Positions 44,029-53,624 of a stretch of DNA of 64,000 nucleotides are shown one piece after another (within the stretch, counting starts at the first letter, position 1; every line of letters begins with the position of its first letter). Under the pieces are notes generated by a model, which was not told where the DNA came from, searched no databases, and was given only the letters and a program-made list of their open reading frames with translations. The DNA comes from Lysobacteraceae bacterium. GTDB taxonomy: Bacteria > Pseudomonadota > Gammaproteobacteria > Nitrococcales > AK92. The translations under genes were made by a program, and so were the position numbers. The stretch is taken from positions 124,001 to 188,000 of the forward strand of contig JAAYIK010000016.1 in NCBI GenBank assembly GCA_012523465.1, read 5' to 3'.

Positions 44029-45210
44029 TTAGCCCGCGCGCAGCGTCGCTACGACCTGGCGGGCAATGTTGAGCTCTTCGTCGGTGGCGATGACCCAGAC
44101 CCGGACGCGGCTGCCGTCGCGGCTGATGCGGCGACTGTTGTTGGCATTGGCCTGCGGGTCGAACTCCAGTCCCAGCCAACCCAGCCGCTCGCAGATCTTG
44201 GCCCGAATGGGGGCGGCATTCTCGCCGATGCCGCCGGTGAACACCAGCGCATCCAGCCCGCCCAGGGCGGCCACCAAAGAGCCGAGCTCGCGCACGGCGC
44301 GGTAGCAATACAATTCGATGGCAAGGGCAGCGGCTGGCTCGGAGCTGGCCAACAGCTCCCGCATGTCCATGCTCAGCCCCGACACGCCAAGCAGCCCGGA
44401 GCGCCGGTACAGCAGCTCCTCCAGCTGCTGCACCGACATGCCCTCCTGTTGCAGCAGATAAAGCAGCACGCCCGGATCCAAGCTGCCAGGCCGTTGCCCC
44501 ATCATCAGCCCATCGAGGGTGCTGAAACCCATGGTGGTGGCGACGCTTTTGCCGTTCTGCAAAGCGCACATGCTGGCGCCGTTGCCGAGGTGGGCCACGA
44601 TGGTGCGCCCGGCGGCGGCCTCGGCGTCGTAGCGCGGCAGCTGGCTGGCAATGTACTCGTATGAAATGCCGTGGAAACCGTAGCGCAGCAGGCCGCGCTG
44701 GGCGTATTCCTCCGGCAACGCGAAGCGCTGCGCCAGCTCGGGCTGACAGCGATGGAAAGCGGTATCGAAGCAGGCCACCTGAGGCAGTTGCGGCCGCAGC
44801 CGCTGGATGGCGCGGATGGCCGCGAGGTTGTGCGGCTGATGCAAGGGCGCCAGCGGGCACAGCGCTTCCAGCTCCGCCAGCAGCGCGGCATCAACCAGGG
44901 CCGGCGCCGACAATCGGGGCCCGCCGTGCACCACCCGGTGGCCGGCGGCGATCAGCTCGATCCCGGCGAGGTTGTCCTCGACCCATTCCAGCACGGTGGC
45001 CAGCGCCTGCTCGTGATTGCCCCCGGGGATCCCGTCACGTTGCTCCAGCAATGCGCTGCCGACGGCCCTGACCTGCAGCCGGGTGCGGCCGCCGATGCCG
45101 TCAAGCAGGCCGCGGTAGCGCAAGCTCAGCTCCCGCTCGCCGGTCAAGGTGTAGAGCGCGAACTTGAAGCTGGAGGAGCCGGCATTAAGAACCAGAACGC
45201 CTTGCGCCAT
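44029..45210 (-). CDS. ackA: acetate kinase
   Basis: 393 residues, the ASKHA fold. VLNAGSSSFKFAL at the N terminus, HRVVHGG, FDTAFH, RRYGFHG-like (RYGFHGISYEYIA), HLGNGASMCA and FTGGIGENA are intact. It makes acetyl phosphate or related acyl phosphate plus ADP into ATP. Three bp after the phosphotransacylase fusion, so the two are one operon yielding ATP from acyl-CoA. Confidence 0.93.
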   Translation of the reverse strand: MAQGVLVLNAGSSSFKFALYTLTGERELSLRYRGLLDGIGGRTRLQVRAVGSALLEQRDGIPGGNHEQALATVLEWVEDNLAGIELIAAGHRVVHGGPRLSAPALVDAALLAELEALCPLAPLHQPHNLAAIRAIQRLRPQLPQVACFDTAFHRCQPELAQRFALPEEYAQRGLLRYGFHGISYEYIASQLPRYDAEAAAGRTIVAHLGNGASMCALQNGKSVATTMGFSTLDGLMMGQRPGSLDPGVLLYLLQQEGMSVQQLEELLYRRSGLLGVSGLSMDMRELLASSEPAAALAIELYCYRAVRELGSLVAALGGLDALVFTGGIGENAAPIRAKICERLGWLGLEFDPQANANNSRRISRDGSRVRVWVIATDEELNIARQVVATLRAG

Positions 45211-45213
45211 GGC

Positions 45214-46623
45214 TCAGACCTCCGGCTTGGGAGCCAGCCGCGCCGCCTGCAGACCTCGTTTTTGCTCGGCCAGCAGCAGCGCGATGGCGCTGGACGCCAT
45301 GCGCGAGACCTGATCGTCGGCCCGGCTGGTGAGCACGATGGGCACCCGGGCGCCGACCACGATCCCGGCCGCATCGGCGTCGGCCAGATAGTGCAGCTGT
45401 TTGGCGAGCATGTTGCCAGCATCCAGGTCGGGCGCGATCAGAATGTCGGCCCGGCCCGCCACCGGCGACACGATGCCCTTGGTGCGCGCGGCCACTTCCG
45501 AGACCGCATTGTCAAACGCCAGCGGGCCGTCCAGGATGCCACCCTTGATCTGACCGCGGTCGGCCATCTTGCACAGCGCCGCGGCGTCCAGCGTCGAACG
45601 CATGGTGGGGTTGACCGTCTCGACAGCGGAGAGTATCGCCACCCGCGGCTCGGGTATGCCCAGCGCGTGCGCCAGATCGATGGCGTTCTGCACGATGTCG
45701 CGCTTGGTGATGAGATCCGGCTCGATGTTGAGACCGGTATCGGTGATCAGCAGCGGCCGGGGGTAGGTCGGCACGTCCATCACCCAGACATGGCTCATGC
45801 GGCGGTCGGTGCGCAGCCCCCGCTGCTTGTGCACCGCGGCCTCCATCAGCTCGTGGGTGGGCAGAGCTCCCTTCATCAGGACTTCGACCTCGCCCGTTCG
45901 CGCCAGCTGCACGCCCAGCTCGGCAGCGGCGTGGCTGTGCTCGGCGGGGATGAGGCGGAACGGCGACAAATCGACTCCTGCCTCCTCGGCAGCGGCGCGG
46001 ATTCTGGCTTCGGGCCCGATCAGCACCGGCACAATCAGCCCGCGCTCGGCTGCCTCCAACGCCCCCAGGAGCGAGACCTGATCGACCGGATGCACCACCG
46101 CGGTCGGCGCCGGCCGCAGTCCTTGGGCCATCTTGAGCAGCCGCTGCAGCTGCCGGCGCCCCTGGGCGGGCAGCTCGCCCTGCCGCGGCCGCCGGATCTT
46201 CTCGACCGGCGCCCGCACCAGCAGGCTGCCCTCGACCACCACCTGGCCGAGCTCGTCCAGGCACTGGCAGGCCAGCAGCACCTGCCCATCGGCGCGCTTT
46301 TCCTTGACTTCGACCCGCGCCCGCACTCGCTGACCCAGCGCCAGCTCGCCGCAGTGGCGCAGGTTCTGCTCCAGCACGGTGGTGCCGGGGCCGGGCAGCT
46401 CGGTGACCACCAGTGCCGCCAGCTGAGCCGCCCCCCACATGCCGTGGGAGATGAAACGCTGGAACAGGTCGCTGCTGGCGTACTCCTCGTCCATCCGATC
46501 GGGATTGGCGGTCGCCGCGTGGGCAGCAAAGGAGCGCAAATCCGCCAAGGTGACCCGCTGGGTCAGCTCGGCGGCCTGCCCCGGCGTCAGCTCCTCATAG
46601 GTAAAATTCTCGATATAAGCCAA
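45214..46623 (-). CDS. MaoC-like hydratase fused to phosphate acetyl/butyryltransferase
   Basis: 469 residues. N-terminal MaoC dehydratase-type hotdog (about 10-145: SHGMWGAAQLAALV), then a PTA/PTB domain (about 165-460; VMDVPTYPRPLLITDTGLNIEPD, SAVETVNPTMRSTLDA, AIVVGARVPIVLTSRAD-like). It annotates as bifunctional enoyl-CoA hydratase/phosphotransacylase. The transfer of acyl from CoA to phosphate feeds ackA. The MaoC part may guide CoA substrates. A double-domain enzyme of this order is common in high-GC proteobacteria. Confidence 0.85.
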   Translation of the reverse strand: MAYIENFTYEELTPGQAAELTQRVTLADLRSFAAHAATANPDRMDEEYASSDLFQRFISHGMWGAAQLAALVVTELPGPGTTVLEQNLRHCGELALGQRVRARVEVKEKRADGQVLLACQCLDELGQVVVEGSLLVRAPVEKIRRPRQGELPAQGRRQLQRLLKMAQGLRPAPTAVVHPVDQVSLLGALEAAERGLIVPVLIGPEARIRAAAEEAGVDLSPFRLIPAEHSHAAAELGVQLARTGEVEVLMKGALPTHELMEAAVHKQRGLRTDRRMSHVWVMDVPTYPRPLLITDTGLNIEPDLITKRDIVQNAIDLAHALGIPEPRVAILSAVETVNPTMRSTLDAAALCKMADRGQIKGGILDGPLAFDNAVSEVAARTKGIVSPVAGRADILIAPDLDAGNMLAKQLHYLADADAAGIVVGARVPIVLTSRADDQVSRMASSAIALLLAEQKRGLQAARLAPKPEV

Positions 46624-46654
46624 GGTTGGTTACTCCACGCATCGCGTTGCCAAT

Positions 46655-48175
46655 TCAGGATCCGGTGTCCGGCGCCAGGCCGCCATGCTGCTCGATCCAG
46701 CGCGTCCGCCGTGCTTCAGCGGCGTCCAGCTCGTCCAGCTGCTGCCGCAGCAGCCGGTCGCGGGCGGCGCGCCAGTCGGGCTCGGCGCCGGGCGCGAGAT
46801 TGGCCTGCCACCAGACCAGCATGGCGGTGGCGGCGCGGCGCAGCCCCTTCAGTTGCAGCTCCAGAAAGGCCCCCATCTGCTCCTGCCTGGCACCGGGTTT
46901 GAGGTAGGACAGCACCAGCTCGTCCGCCCCCTCGTTGAAGTGGAGGCGGACGCCGGCCTTGCGCAGCTCGCCGCGGGTCAGGGCGCGAGCCAGCTCGTAG
47001 ACCACGGGGCCTTCGCGGTTGCCGTGCGCGATCAACCGCCGTGCCAGCTCCAGCATCAGCGGCCCGTCCGCCGGCAGCTGGCGCCATTCCTCGTAAGCCT
47101 GCGGATCGACGGCAAAGATCGCGACGGGATCGGCCAGCAACGGGTGCAGCGGCCTGCCCTCCAGCGCCCGCTGCACGGCGATGCGGAAATACTCCTCCAG
47201 CCACAGGTGATGGTTGCTGATGATGTCGAGCCCGACCTCCTTCAGCCCCGGCGGCTCGCAGCGCAGGCCCCACAAACAAAGTACTCTCAGCTTCCAGATT
47301 TGCAGGGTGGCATCGACGAAGAAGCGGTAAATGCCGACCTGGATAGTGTGGATCTGGTTGCCCAGGTCGGCCAGGTAGTGAAAGCCGTTGCCGGCGTACA
47401 GCGCCGCCAGGGCCGGCTGGCCGAGGTGGCGAGCCAGGATCGCGAGGTCGCCGTAGGCCTGTGCTCGCTCGGGAGCGAAGGTGAGCACCTCGTCCTCGAA
47501 GCTGGTGGCAACGGCGAAATCGGCCGGGGCGGACTTGAGCACCGCCGGATCGTCGCTCTTGGGCCGGTCGTTGAGACCGTAATGGGCATGTGCTTGGCCG
47601 GACAACCCCTCCACCTGCCCCATGTTGAGGATGGCGGGATCGAAAGGAATACGGTTGCCGTCGGCGGTGCGCGGCAGCTCGCCATCGACCACCCACCAGC
47701 GATTCTGGTTGCGCCGATCCAGGTCGGGATAGCTGGAACCCAGCCGTACCCACTCCAGCAGGCTGCGCTCCTGCCCGGGCAGGATGGGATCGTAGTGCGG
47801 CGGCAGCTCGGCGGACTCGGCCAGCGAGGCAGCGACCGCAGCATAGTCGTCGAAGCCCAGCGTGGGCATCAGCGCCGCCGAGCCGAGCAGCTCCTTGAAC
47901 GCCACGGCGGAAAAGTCGGCCGGACTGGGATAGCGCCGCAGGAAGCGAGCGCGCAGCTCGGCGTCCTCGGTGCTAACGAGCAGCCGGTAGATCTGCTCCC
48001 GGAAATGCGCCAAGCTGGCGGCGTCGGGGACGGCGGCCCGCGCTTCCAGTCCGAGTTCGGGATAGGACAGAAACACATCCGGCAAGCGGTCATGCAGCAT
48101 GACCGAGTAGCCCAAAGCCGCGGCGGGCAGCCAGCAGCCGGCTATAGCGGCAAGCAAGCGTGGGAAAGCGCGCAT
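46655..48175 (-). CDS. secreted P1/PLC-like zinc hydrolase candidate
   Basis: 506 residues with a signal peptide (1-22). The block FHYLADLGNQIH (His 266, Asp 270, His 276) follows the HxxxDxxxxxH pattern of zinc-binding S1/P1 nucleases and PLC-type phospholipases. His 196/198 in HAHYG and EWVRLGSSYPDLD are candidate extra ligands. Ends in an all-helical tail. Relation to these families is inferred from the motif only; the protein is larger than usual. Probable periplasmic or secreted phosphodiesterase. No strong ribosome site at the ATG 48175. Confidence 0.6.
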   Translation of the reverse strand: MRAFPRLLAAIAGCWLPAAALGYSVMLHDRLPDVFLSYPELGLEARAAVPDAASLAHFREQIYRLLVSTEDAELRARFLRRYPSPADFSAVAFKELLGSAALMPTLGFDDYAAVAASLAESAELPPHYDPILPGQERSLLEWVRLGSSYPDLDRRNQNRWWVVDGELPRTADGNRIPFDPAILNMGQVEGLSGQAHAHYGLNDRPKSDDPAVLKSAPADFAVATSFEDEVLTFAPERAQAYGDLAILARHLGQPALAALYAGNGFHYLADLGNQIHTIQVGIYRFFVDATLQIWKLRVLCLWGLRCEPPGLKEVGLDIISNHHLWLEEYFRIAVQRALEGRPLHPLLADPVAIFAVDPQAYEEWRQLPADGPLMLELARRLIAHGNREGPVVYELARALTRGELRKAGVRLHFNEGADELVLSYLKPGARQEQMGAFLELQLKGLRRAATAMLVWWQANLAPGAEPDWRAARDRLLRQQLDELDAAEARRTRWIEQHGGLAPDTGS

Positions 48176-48266
48176 TTTTGCGTTATTCCTTGTACGGGCG
48201 CCGAGTCCTGAATCGTAAAAGGCCAGGCAGGCGCTGGCAATGCACGGGATCTGTCGGCCCGCGCGG

Positions 48267-48908
48267 CTAGTCGGCCACCGGCTGGCGCGGGCTCGGCGCG
48301 GCCGCAAGCCGCTCGGCGGGATAAGGCAGCAGAAAGCTGCGGGCATAGTCGGCGGTGGCGTGCAGCCAGGCAGCGCGCTCCTCGGGCGGAATGACCACGA
48401 TCATGCGCTTCTCGCTGCGGGGGCGATGGAAGCGGCGCATCAGCGAATGGGCGTCGGCATTCACCGTCAGCAGGGTGAAGGACAGCTCCGGCTGGCGGGT
48501 CTGCGGGTTGGTCCAACGCTCCCACAGGCCGGCCACGGCCAGGTACTCGGCATCGGCGGGCGCTATCCGCCAGCGTTCCGCCTTGCCGCTCTCCCAGCTG
48601 GGCTCGAAGAAGGCCGCCATCGGCACCAGGCAGTACTGCCCCCGCCGCCAGGCATGTTTGAAGGAAGGCCGCTCGCCGACGGTTTCGCTGCGTGCGTTGT
48701 AGGTTTTGCGGCCGATGGCGCCGTCCCGGGCCCAGTGCGGAATCAGCCCGAAGCGGGCGAGTCGACACTTCCAGCCGCCGCTGCCGTCGGCGCGGACGAT
48801 GGGCGCCCGGTAGCCCGGCCAGGCCTCGGCCGGATAGGACGCCGGCGGCGCGACGCCGAAGTGGCGTCTCAGCAGAGCGGGCGATAGCGGGAGGAAGTTC
48901 GCGCACAT
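48267..48908 (-). CDS. yedK: SOS response-associated peptidase family protein
   Basis: 213 residues starting MCANF: Cys 2 becomes the N-terminal nucleophile that crosslinks to abasic sites, as in HMCES/YedK. Also ARFGLIPHWA, NARSET (Asn/Arg contacts), RCLVP-like block, WER and the His of MRRFHRP. It forms a stable thiazolidine link with abasic single-stranded DNA. It is downstream of epmC in a probable three-gene operon with tesB. Confidence 0.9.
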   Translation of the reverse strand: MCANFLPLSPALLRRHFGVAPPASYPAEAWPGYRAPIVRADGSGGWKCRLARFGLIPHWARDGAIGRKTYNARSETVGERPSFKHAWRRGQYCLVPMAAFFEPSWESGKAERWRIAPADAEYLAVAGLWERWTNPQTRQPELSFTLLTVNADAHSLMRRFHRPRSEKRMIVVIPPEERAAWLHATADYARSFLLPYPAERLAAAPSPRQPVAD

Positions 48909-48957
48909 AGCTTGTCGGCGGCAGCGGACTTTCTGCAGATATGGGGGCGGGATCCTG

Positions 48958-49476
48958 TCATGCCGGCGGCAGGCTGAAGCGGGTACCGTAAAAGGCCTGC
49001 AGCCGCTCAAGGAAGCGCTGCGCCCGCGGCGGGAAGCCCCGCTCGGCGTACCGGCACAGCTCGGAGTGAACGCGGCGGCGGAAGCCGTCGAGATCCACCG
49101 GCGCCCCGGACAGGTTATCGGCGCTGACGTGGAAACGGAAATCGGCCACGATCGAGAACGCCCACTCCAAGGCCTGCGGCCTGGCCTCCACCCGCTCGAA
49201 CTCCGCCTGCTCCTCGGCGGTGCGTCCGTCCGGGCGGTACCAGTAGCCGTAGTCGACCAGCAGGCGACGTCGGGGGCCGGCGATGCACCAGTGGGCGATC
49301 TCGTGCAGCGCGCTGGCATAAAAGCCGCGGGCGAAGACGATGCGGTGGCGCGGATGCTCGGCATCAGCCGGCAGATAAATCGGCTCGTCCCCGCCGCGCA
49401 CCAGCACGGTGTTGTGGCTGGCGAGAAACTCGTCGTTGAACAGCCGTATCAGATCGCTGATCCGGTGCTTTTCCAT
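48958..49476 (-). CDS. epmC: elongation factor P hydroxylase
   Basis: 172 residues, EpmC/YfcM family: ALHEIAHWCIAG carries the HExxH metal site, and DYGYWYRPDGR follows. EpmC hydroxylates the beta-lysyl lysine of EF-P. Presence implies an EpmAB/EF-P modification system elsewhere in the genome. Lies 18 bp after tesB and 49 bp before yedK. Confidence 0.92.
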   Translation of the reverse strand: MEKHRISDLIRLFNDEFLASHNTVLVRGGDEPIYLPADAEHPRHRIVFARGFYASALHEIAHWCIAGPRRRLLVDYGYWYRPDGRTAEEQAEFERVEARPQALEWAFSIVADFRFHVSADNLSGAPVDLDGFRRRVHSELCRYAERGFPPRAQRFLERLQAFYGTRFSLPPA

Positions 49477-49494
49477 GGCAGCTCGGGGCGTCCG

Positions 49495-50379
49495 TCAGCG
49501 GCCGCGCTTTTTGCCAGCGGAGAGCCGGCGGACCAGGCCTTCCTGGGCCACGCTGGCTACCAGCTGACCGGCCCGGTTGTAGATCTGACCGTGCGCCAGC
49601 CCCCGGGAATTGTACATGTTGGAGCTGGTCATGCGGTACAGCAGCCACTCGTCCACCCGGAATGGCCGGTGGATCCAGAGCGCATGATCGAGACTGGCGG
49701 CCTGGATGTCCTTTTGCACGAAGGAGACGCCGTGCGGCAACATGGTCGTCCCCAGCAGCTCGAAATCCGAGGCGTAGGCCAGCACGGCCTGATGCAGGCG
49801 CGGGTCGTCAGGCACCGTGCCGGCGGCGCGGAACCAGACGTATTTCACTGGCTCCTGCGGCTCCGGGTTGAGCTTTTCCAGCACGTTCACCGGTCGCATC
49901 TCCACCGGCCGCTCCCGCATCATCTGCTCGCGCACGTAATCGGGCAGCTGCGCGTTGCTGCCGTACAACTCCTGCAGGTTCTTCAGCGACTCGGGCTCCG
50001 GCAGCCCTTCCGGCATCGGGTCCTGGTGCTCGAAGTTCTCCTCGTGCACGTGGAAGGAGGCCGACATGTCAAAGATGGGCTGGCCGTGCTGGATAGCGCG
50101 CACATGACGGGTGGTGAAGCTGCGCCCATCGCGAGTGCGGGTCACCAGATAGACGATGGGCGCATTGGCATCCCCGGGCCGCAGAAAATAGGCATGCATG
50201 GAGTGCGCCTGGCGCTCGGGCGCCACGGTCAGGCTGGCCGCCATCAGCGCCTGGCCGAGCACCTGGCCGCCGAACAGGGCGGGGAAGCCAAGGTCGTAGC
50301 TAACGCCACGGAAAATATCGTGCTCGATCTGCTCCAGCTGGAAGATTTCCAGCAGCTTGGTCAGTTTGTTCTGCCCCAC
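49495..50379 (-). CDS. tesB: acyl-CoA thioesterase II
   Basis: 294 residues, full-length double-hotdog TesB: DLGFPALFGGQVLGQALMAA, ERQAHSMHAYFLRPGD, the Asp in SLDHALWIHRPFRVDEWLLY and the Q-rich SRGLAHGQIYNRAGQLVASVAQEG end. Hydrolyses medium and long acyl-CoA. A GTG at 50379 is the start, with AAGGAGT upstream. First gene of tesB-epmC-yedK. Confidence 0.92.
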   Translation of the reverse strand: MGQNKLTKLLEIFQLEQIEHDIFRGVSYDLGFPALFGGQVLGQALMAASLTVAPERQAHSMHAYFLRPGDANAPIVYLVTRTRDGRSFTTRHVRAIQHGQPIFDMSASFHVHEENFEHQDPMPEGLPEPESLKNLQELYGSNAQLPDYVREQMMRERPVEMRPVNVLEKLNPEPQEPVKYVWFRAAGTVPDDPRLHQAVLAYASDFELLGTTMLPHGVSFVQKDIQAASLDHALWIHRPFRVDEWLLYRMTSSNMYNSRGLAHGQIYNRAGQLVASVAQEGLVRRLSAGKKRGR

Positions 50380-50515
50380 CAGTCACTACTCCTTATCCTG
50401 ATACCGGCAGCGCACGCCGGAAACCCCGTTCTTTGCGGCAGTGCAACATACACTATATTGCGGCACGCGCAGCAGAAGCGCTGCATTAAACTCACGAGAT
50501 CATCCCAGGGTCAAC

Positions 50516-52342
50516 ATGCGGCGATCCATCGTTACCGATTCCTCCGAGCAGCGTCCGAACTGGCGCGTCATTACCGGCCTCTGGCCGTATCTGATGGAAT
50601 TCCCGGGCCGGGTGTTCTTCGCTCTGGCCTGCCTGGTTCTGGCCAAACTGGCCAACGTGGCCGTGCCGGTGGTGCTGAAATTCATCGTCGATGACCTCGA
50701 CGACCAGACCAGCCAGGTCGTGGCCGTGCCGCTGGCGCTGCTGGCCGCCTATGGCCTGCTGCGCTTCGGCGCTACCGCGTTCGGCGAGCTGCGCGACGCC
50801 GTATTCGCCCGCGTCGCCGAGCGGGCCATGCGGCGGGTGGCGCTGCAGGTCTTCCGGCATCTGCACCGGCTGGAGCTCAACTTCCACCTATCGCGCCGCA
50901 CCGGCGGCCTGGCGCGCGACATCGAGCGCGGCACCACCGGCAGCAGCTTCCTGCTGCGCTTCATGCTGTTCAACATCCTACCCACGCTGCTGGAGATCGC
51001 CCTGGTCGCCACGGTGCTGCTGGCCCAGTTCTCCTGGCGCTACCTCGCCGTGGTGCTGCTTTCCATCGCCTTGTACGTGCTGTTCTCCATCGTCGTCACC
51101 GAATGGCGCACCCGCTTCGTGCGCGAGTCCAACGAACTCGACAGCCGCTCCAACACGCGGGCGGTGGACAGCCTGCTGAACTACGAGACGGTAAAGTACT
51201 TCGGCAACGAGGACTTCGAAGCCGAGCGTTACGACCAGGACCTGGCGCAATGGGAGCAGGCACGGCTCAAGAACCGCCTCTCCCTGGCCGCCCTCAACGC
51301 CGGCCAAGCCTTCATCATCGCTGCGGCGGTAACGGCGATGATGGTCATGGCCAGCTACCAGGTGGCGGCCCGGGAACTCACCCTGGGTGACCTGGTCATG
51401 GTCAACGCCTACATGATCCAGCTGTTCATCCCGCTGAACTTCCTCGGTTTCGTCTACCGGGAAATCCGCCAGGCGCTGATCAACATCGAGCGCATGTTCA
51501 ACCTGCTGCACGAGAAGCCGGCGGTAGTGGACGCGCCCGACGCCAAGCCGCTGCAGGTCACCGGCGGCACGGTCCGCTTCGAGAACGTGCACTTCGCCTA
51601 CCGGCCGGACCGTCCCATCCTCAAGGACGTCAGCTTCACCATCCCGGCCGGGCACAAGGTGGCTGTGGTGGGCAGCAGCGGCGCTGGCAAGTCGACCCTC
51701 GCGCGGCTGCTGTTCCGCTTCTACGACGTGGACGCCGGGCGCATCACCATCGACGGCCAAGACATCCGTACAGTCACCCAGGACAGCCTGCGCAAGGCCA
51801 TCGGCGTGGTGCCGCAAGACACGGTGCTGTTCAACGACACCATTTACTACAACATCGCCTACGGCCGCCCCGACGCCACCCGCGAGGAGGTGGAGCGGGC
51901 CACCCGGCTGGCCCATCTAGACGGCTTCATCGCCCAGCTGCCGGAAGGCTTTGAGACCAGGGTCGGCGAGCGCGGCCTCAAGGTCTCCGGCGGCGAGAAG
52001 CAGCGCATCGCCATCGCCCGGATGCTGCTGAAAGATCCGCCCATCCTGATCTTCGACGAAGCGACCTCGTCACTAGACTCGGAGTCGGAGCGCGCCATCC
52101 TGGCCGCCCTCAACGAGGTGGCCGCCCGGCGCACCACACTGGTGATCGCCCACCGGCTGTCCACCATCATGGACGCCGACAACATCATCGTGCTGGAGCA
52201 CGGTCGCATCGTCGAGCAGGGCAGACACGGCGAGCTGATCGCCGCCGGTGGCGTCTATGCTCGCCTCTGGGAGCATCAACAACAGGCTGAAGGCGAGGCC
52301 GTGGCGGCGGCCGACGGCGACCGCTCGCTGCCTTCCACCTGA
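50516..52342 (+). CDS. ABC transporter, fused permease-ATPase (Atm1/HMT1 type)
   Basis: 608 residues. Six membrane helices (about 20-310), then ATPase domain: Walker A GSSGAGKST, Q-loop VVPQDTVLFNDT, signature LKVSGGEKQR, Walker B ILIFDEATSS and H-loop AHRL. NYETVKYFGNE is characteristic of Atm1/HMT1-type half-transporters that move glutathione-linked or Fe-S-related cargo. ATG at 50516. Followed after 106 bp by the pyruvyltransferase-like gene on the same strand. Confidence 0.9.
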   Translation: MRRSIVTDSSEQRPNWRVITGLWPYLMEFPGRVFFALACLVLAKLANVAVPVVLKFIVDDLDDQTSQVVAVPLALLAAYGLLRFGATAFGELRDAVFARVAERAMRRVALQVFRHLHRLELNFHLSRRTGGLARDIERGTTGSSFLLRFMLFNILPTLLEIALVATVLLAQFSWRYLAVVLLSIALYVLFSIVVTEWRTRFVRESNELDSRSNTRAVDSLLNYETVKYFGNEDFEAERYDQDLAQWEQARLKNRLSLAALNAGQAFIIAAAVTAMMVMASYQVAARELTLGDLVMVNAYMIQLFIPLNFLGFVYREIRQALINIERMFNLLHEKPAVVDAPDAKPLQVTGGTVRFENVHFAYRPDRPILKDVSFTIPAGHKVAVVGSSGAGKSTLARLLFRFYDVDAGRITIDGQDIRTVTQDSLRKAIGVVPQDTVLFNDTIYYNIAYGRPDATREEVERATRLAHLDGFIAQLPEGFETRVGERGLKVSGGEKQRIAIARMLLKDPPILIFDEATSSLDSESERAILAALNEVAARRTTLVIAHRLSTIMDADNIIVLEHGRIVEQGRHGELIAAGGVYARLWEHQQQAEGEAVAAADGDRSLPST

Positions 52343-52448
52343 GCCGGGCGCGGCCCGCCGGGCCAGCGCCGGCGGCCCAGGAAATTCCCCGGTTGCATTC
52401 GCGCCTTGCGCCGGCATTTCTTGCCGATCAGGCAAGGAGGAAGGCCGC

Positions 52449-53624
52449 GTGACTCGACGCACTCCAATCCGTCCGCGCATCGGCATCACGGGCTCGTACG
52501 GCGGGCTCAACCTGGGCGACGAGGCCATCCTCAAGTCCATCATCACCCAGCTGCGCGCCACCATGCCGGTCGACATCCGGGTCTTCTCGCGCAACGCCGA
52601 GGACACCCGGCGGCGACACGATGTGGAGCAGGCCTTGCCGGTCCGCGACATGAGCCGCGCCGAGGCGCGAGATGCCGTCGCCGAACTCGATCTGCTCATC
52701 TTCGGCGGCGGCGGCATTCTCTACGACGGCGAGGCGGAACTCTATTTGCGCGAGGTCAGCCTGGCCCACGAGCTCAACGTCCCGGTCATCATCTATGCCG
52801 TCAGTGCCGGACCGCTGCGCTCGCGCACCGTTCGCGAGCGGGTCGCCGAGGCGCTCTCCAAGGCCGCCATCGTCACCGTGCGCGACCGGCCCGGCCGGCG
52901 GCTGCTGGAAGACATCGGCGTGCGCCGCGAGGTGCTGCTGACCGCCGATCCGGCACTGCTGCTCGAACCCGAGCCGCTGAACGGGGACGCCCTGCTGCGA
53001 GAAGGCCTGGACCTGTCGCGCCGCCTGGTAGGTTTTTCGGTGCGCGAGCCGGGGCCGGCAGCGCCGGAGATCGACGTGGCGCACTACCACGCCCTGCTCG
53101 CCAACGCCGCCGACTTTATCGTCGACCGCTGGCAGGCCAACATCGTCTTCGTACCCATGGAGCGCGGGCAAATGGACGTGCAGCACAGCCATGCCGTCAT
53201 CTCCCGCATGCAGAACGCCAACCACGCCACGGTGCTCAAGGGCGACTATTCCGCCGGCCAGGTGCTGTCGCTGATCGGCCACTTCCAGTTCTGCGTCGGC
53301 ATGCGGCTGCATATCCTGATCTTCTCCGCCCTGCAGCACGTCCCCTTCATCGCCCTGCCCTACTCGCCTAAGGTGACCGGCCTGCTGCAGGACCTGGGCA
53401 TCGACGTGCCGCCTCTGGACAACGTCAACACCGGCCGCCTGCTCGCTCTCATCGACCAGTCCTGGGACTCGCGCGCCACGCTCAAGGAACACATCGCCCA
53501 GCGGCTGCCGCAGCTGCAAGACCGCGCCAGGGAAACCCACGCCCTCCTGGTGCAACTTATTCGCGACCTCGGACTCCATAGAAGGACAGATACCGCAAAC
53601 ACCCAAGGTTCATGTCCGTTCTAG
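52449..53624 (+). CDS. polysaccharide pyruvyltransferase family protein (CsaB/WcaK-like)
   Basis: 391 residues, GTG start at 52449 after GCAAGGAGGAAGG. GSYGGLNLGDEAIL (about 15-28), FGGGGILYDG, VSAGPL, DPALLLEPE and the CVGMRLHILIFSALQHVPFIAL block are those of the family. It ketalises a sugar of an exopolysaccharide or cell-wall glycan with pyruvate, or acts as a related glycosyl enzyme. Overlaps the FAD gene by 13 bp, so they are coupled. Confidence 0.82.
   Translation: MTRRTPIRPRIGITGSYGGLNLGDEAILKSIITQLRATMPVDIRVFSRNAEDTRRRHDVEQALPVRDMSRAEARDAVAELDLLIFGGGGILYDGEAELYLREVSLAHELNVPVIIYAVSAGPLRSRTVRERVAEALSKAAIVTVRDRPGRRLLEDIGVRREVLLTADPALLLEPEPLNGDALLREGLDLSRRLVGFSVREPGPAAPEIDVAHYHALLANAADFIVDRWQANIVFVPMERGQMDVQHSHAVISRMQNANHATVLKGDYSAGQVLSLIGHFQFCVGMRLHILIFSALQHVPFIALPYSPKVTGLLQDLGIDVPPLDNVNTGRLLALIDQSWDSRATLKEHIAQRLPQLQDRARETHALLVQLIRDLGLHRRTDTANTQGSCPF

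Noticed and set aside
44671..46902. Long plus-strand open frame opposite ackA and the phosphotransacylase gene
   Set aside because: It covers two clearly coding genes on the other strand and has no recognisable motif; a GC-driven shadow.
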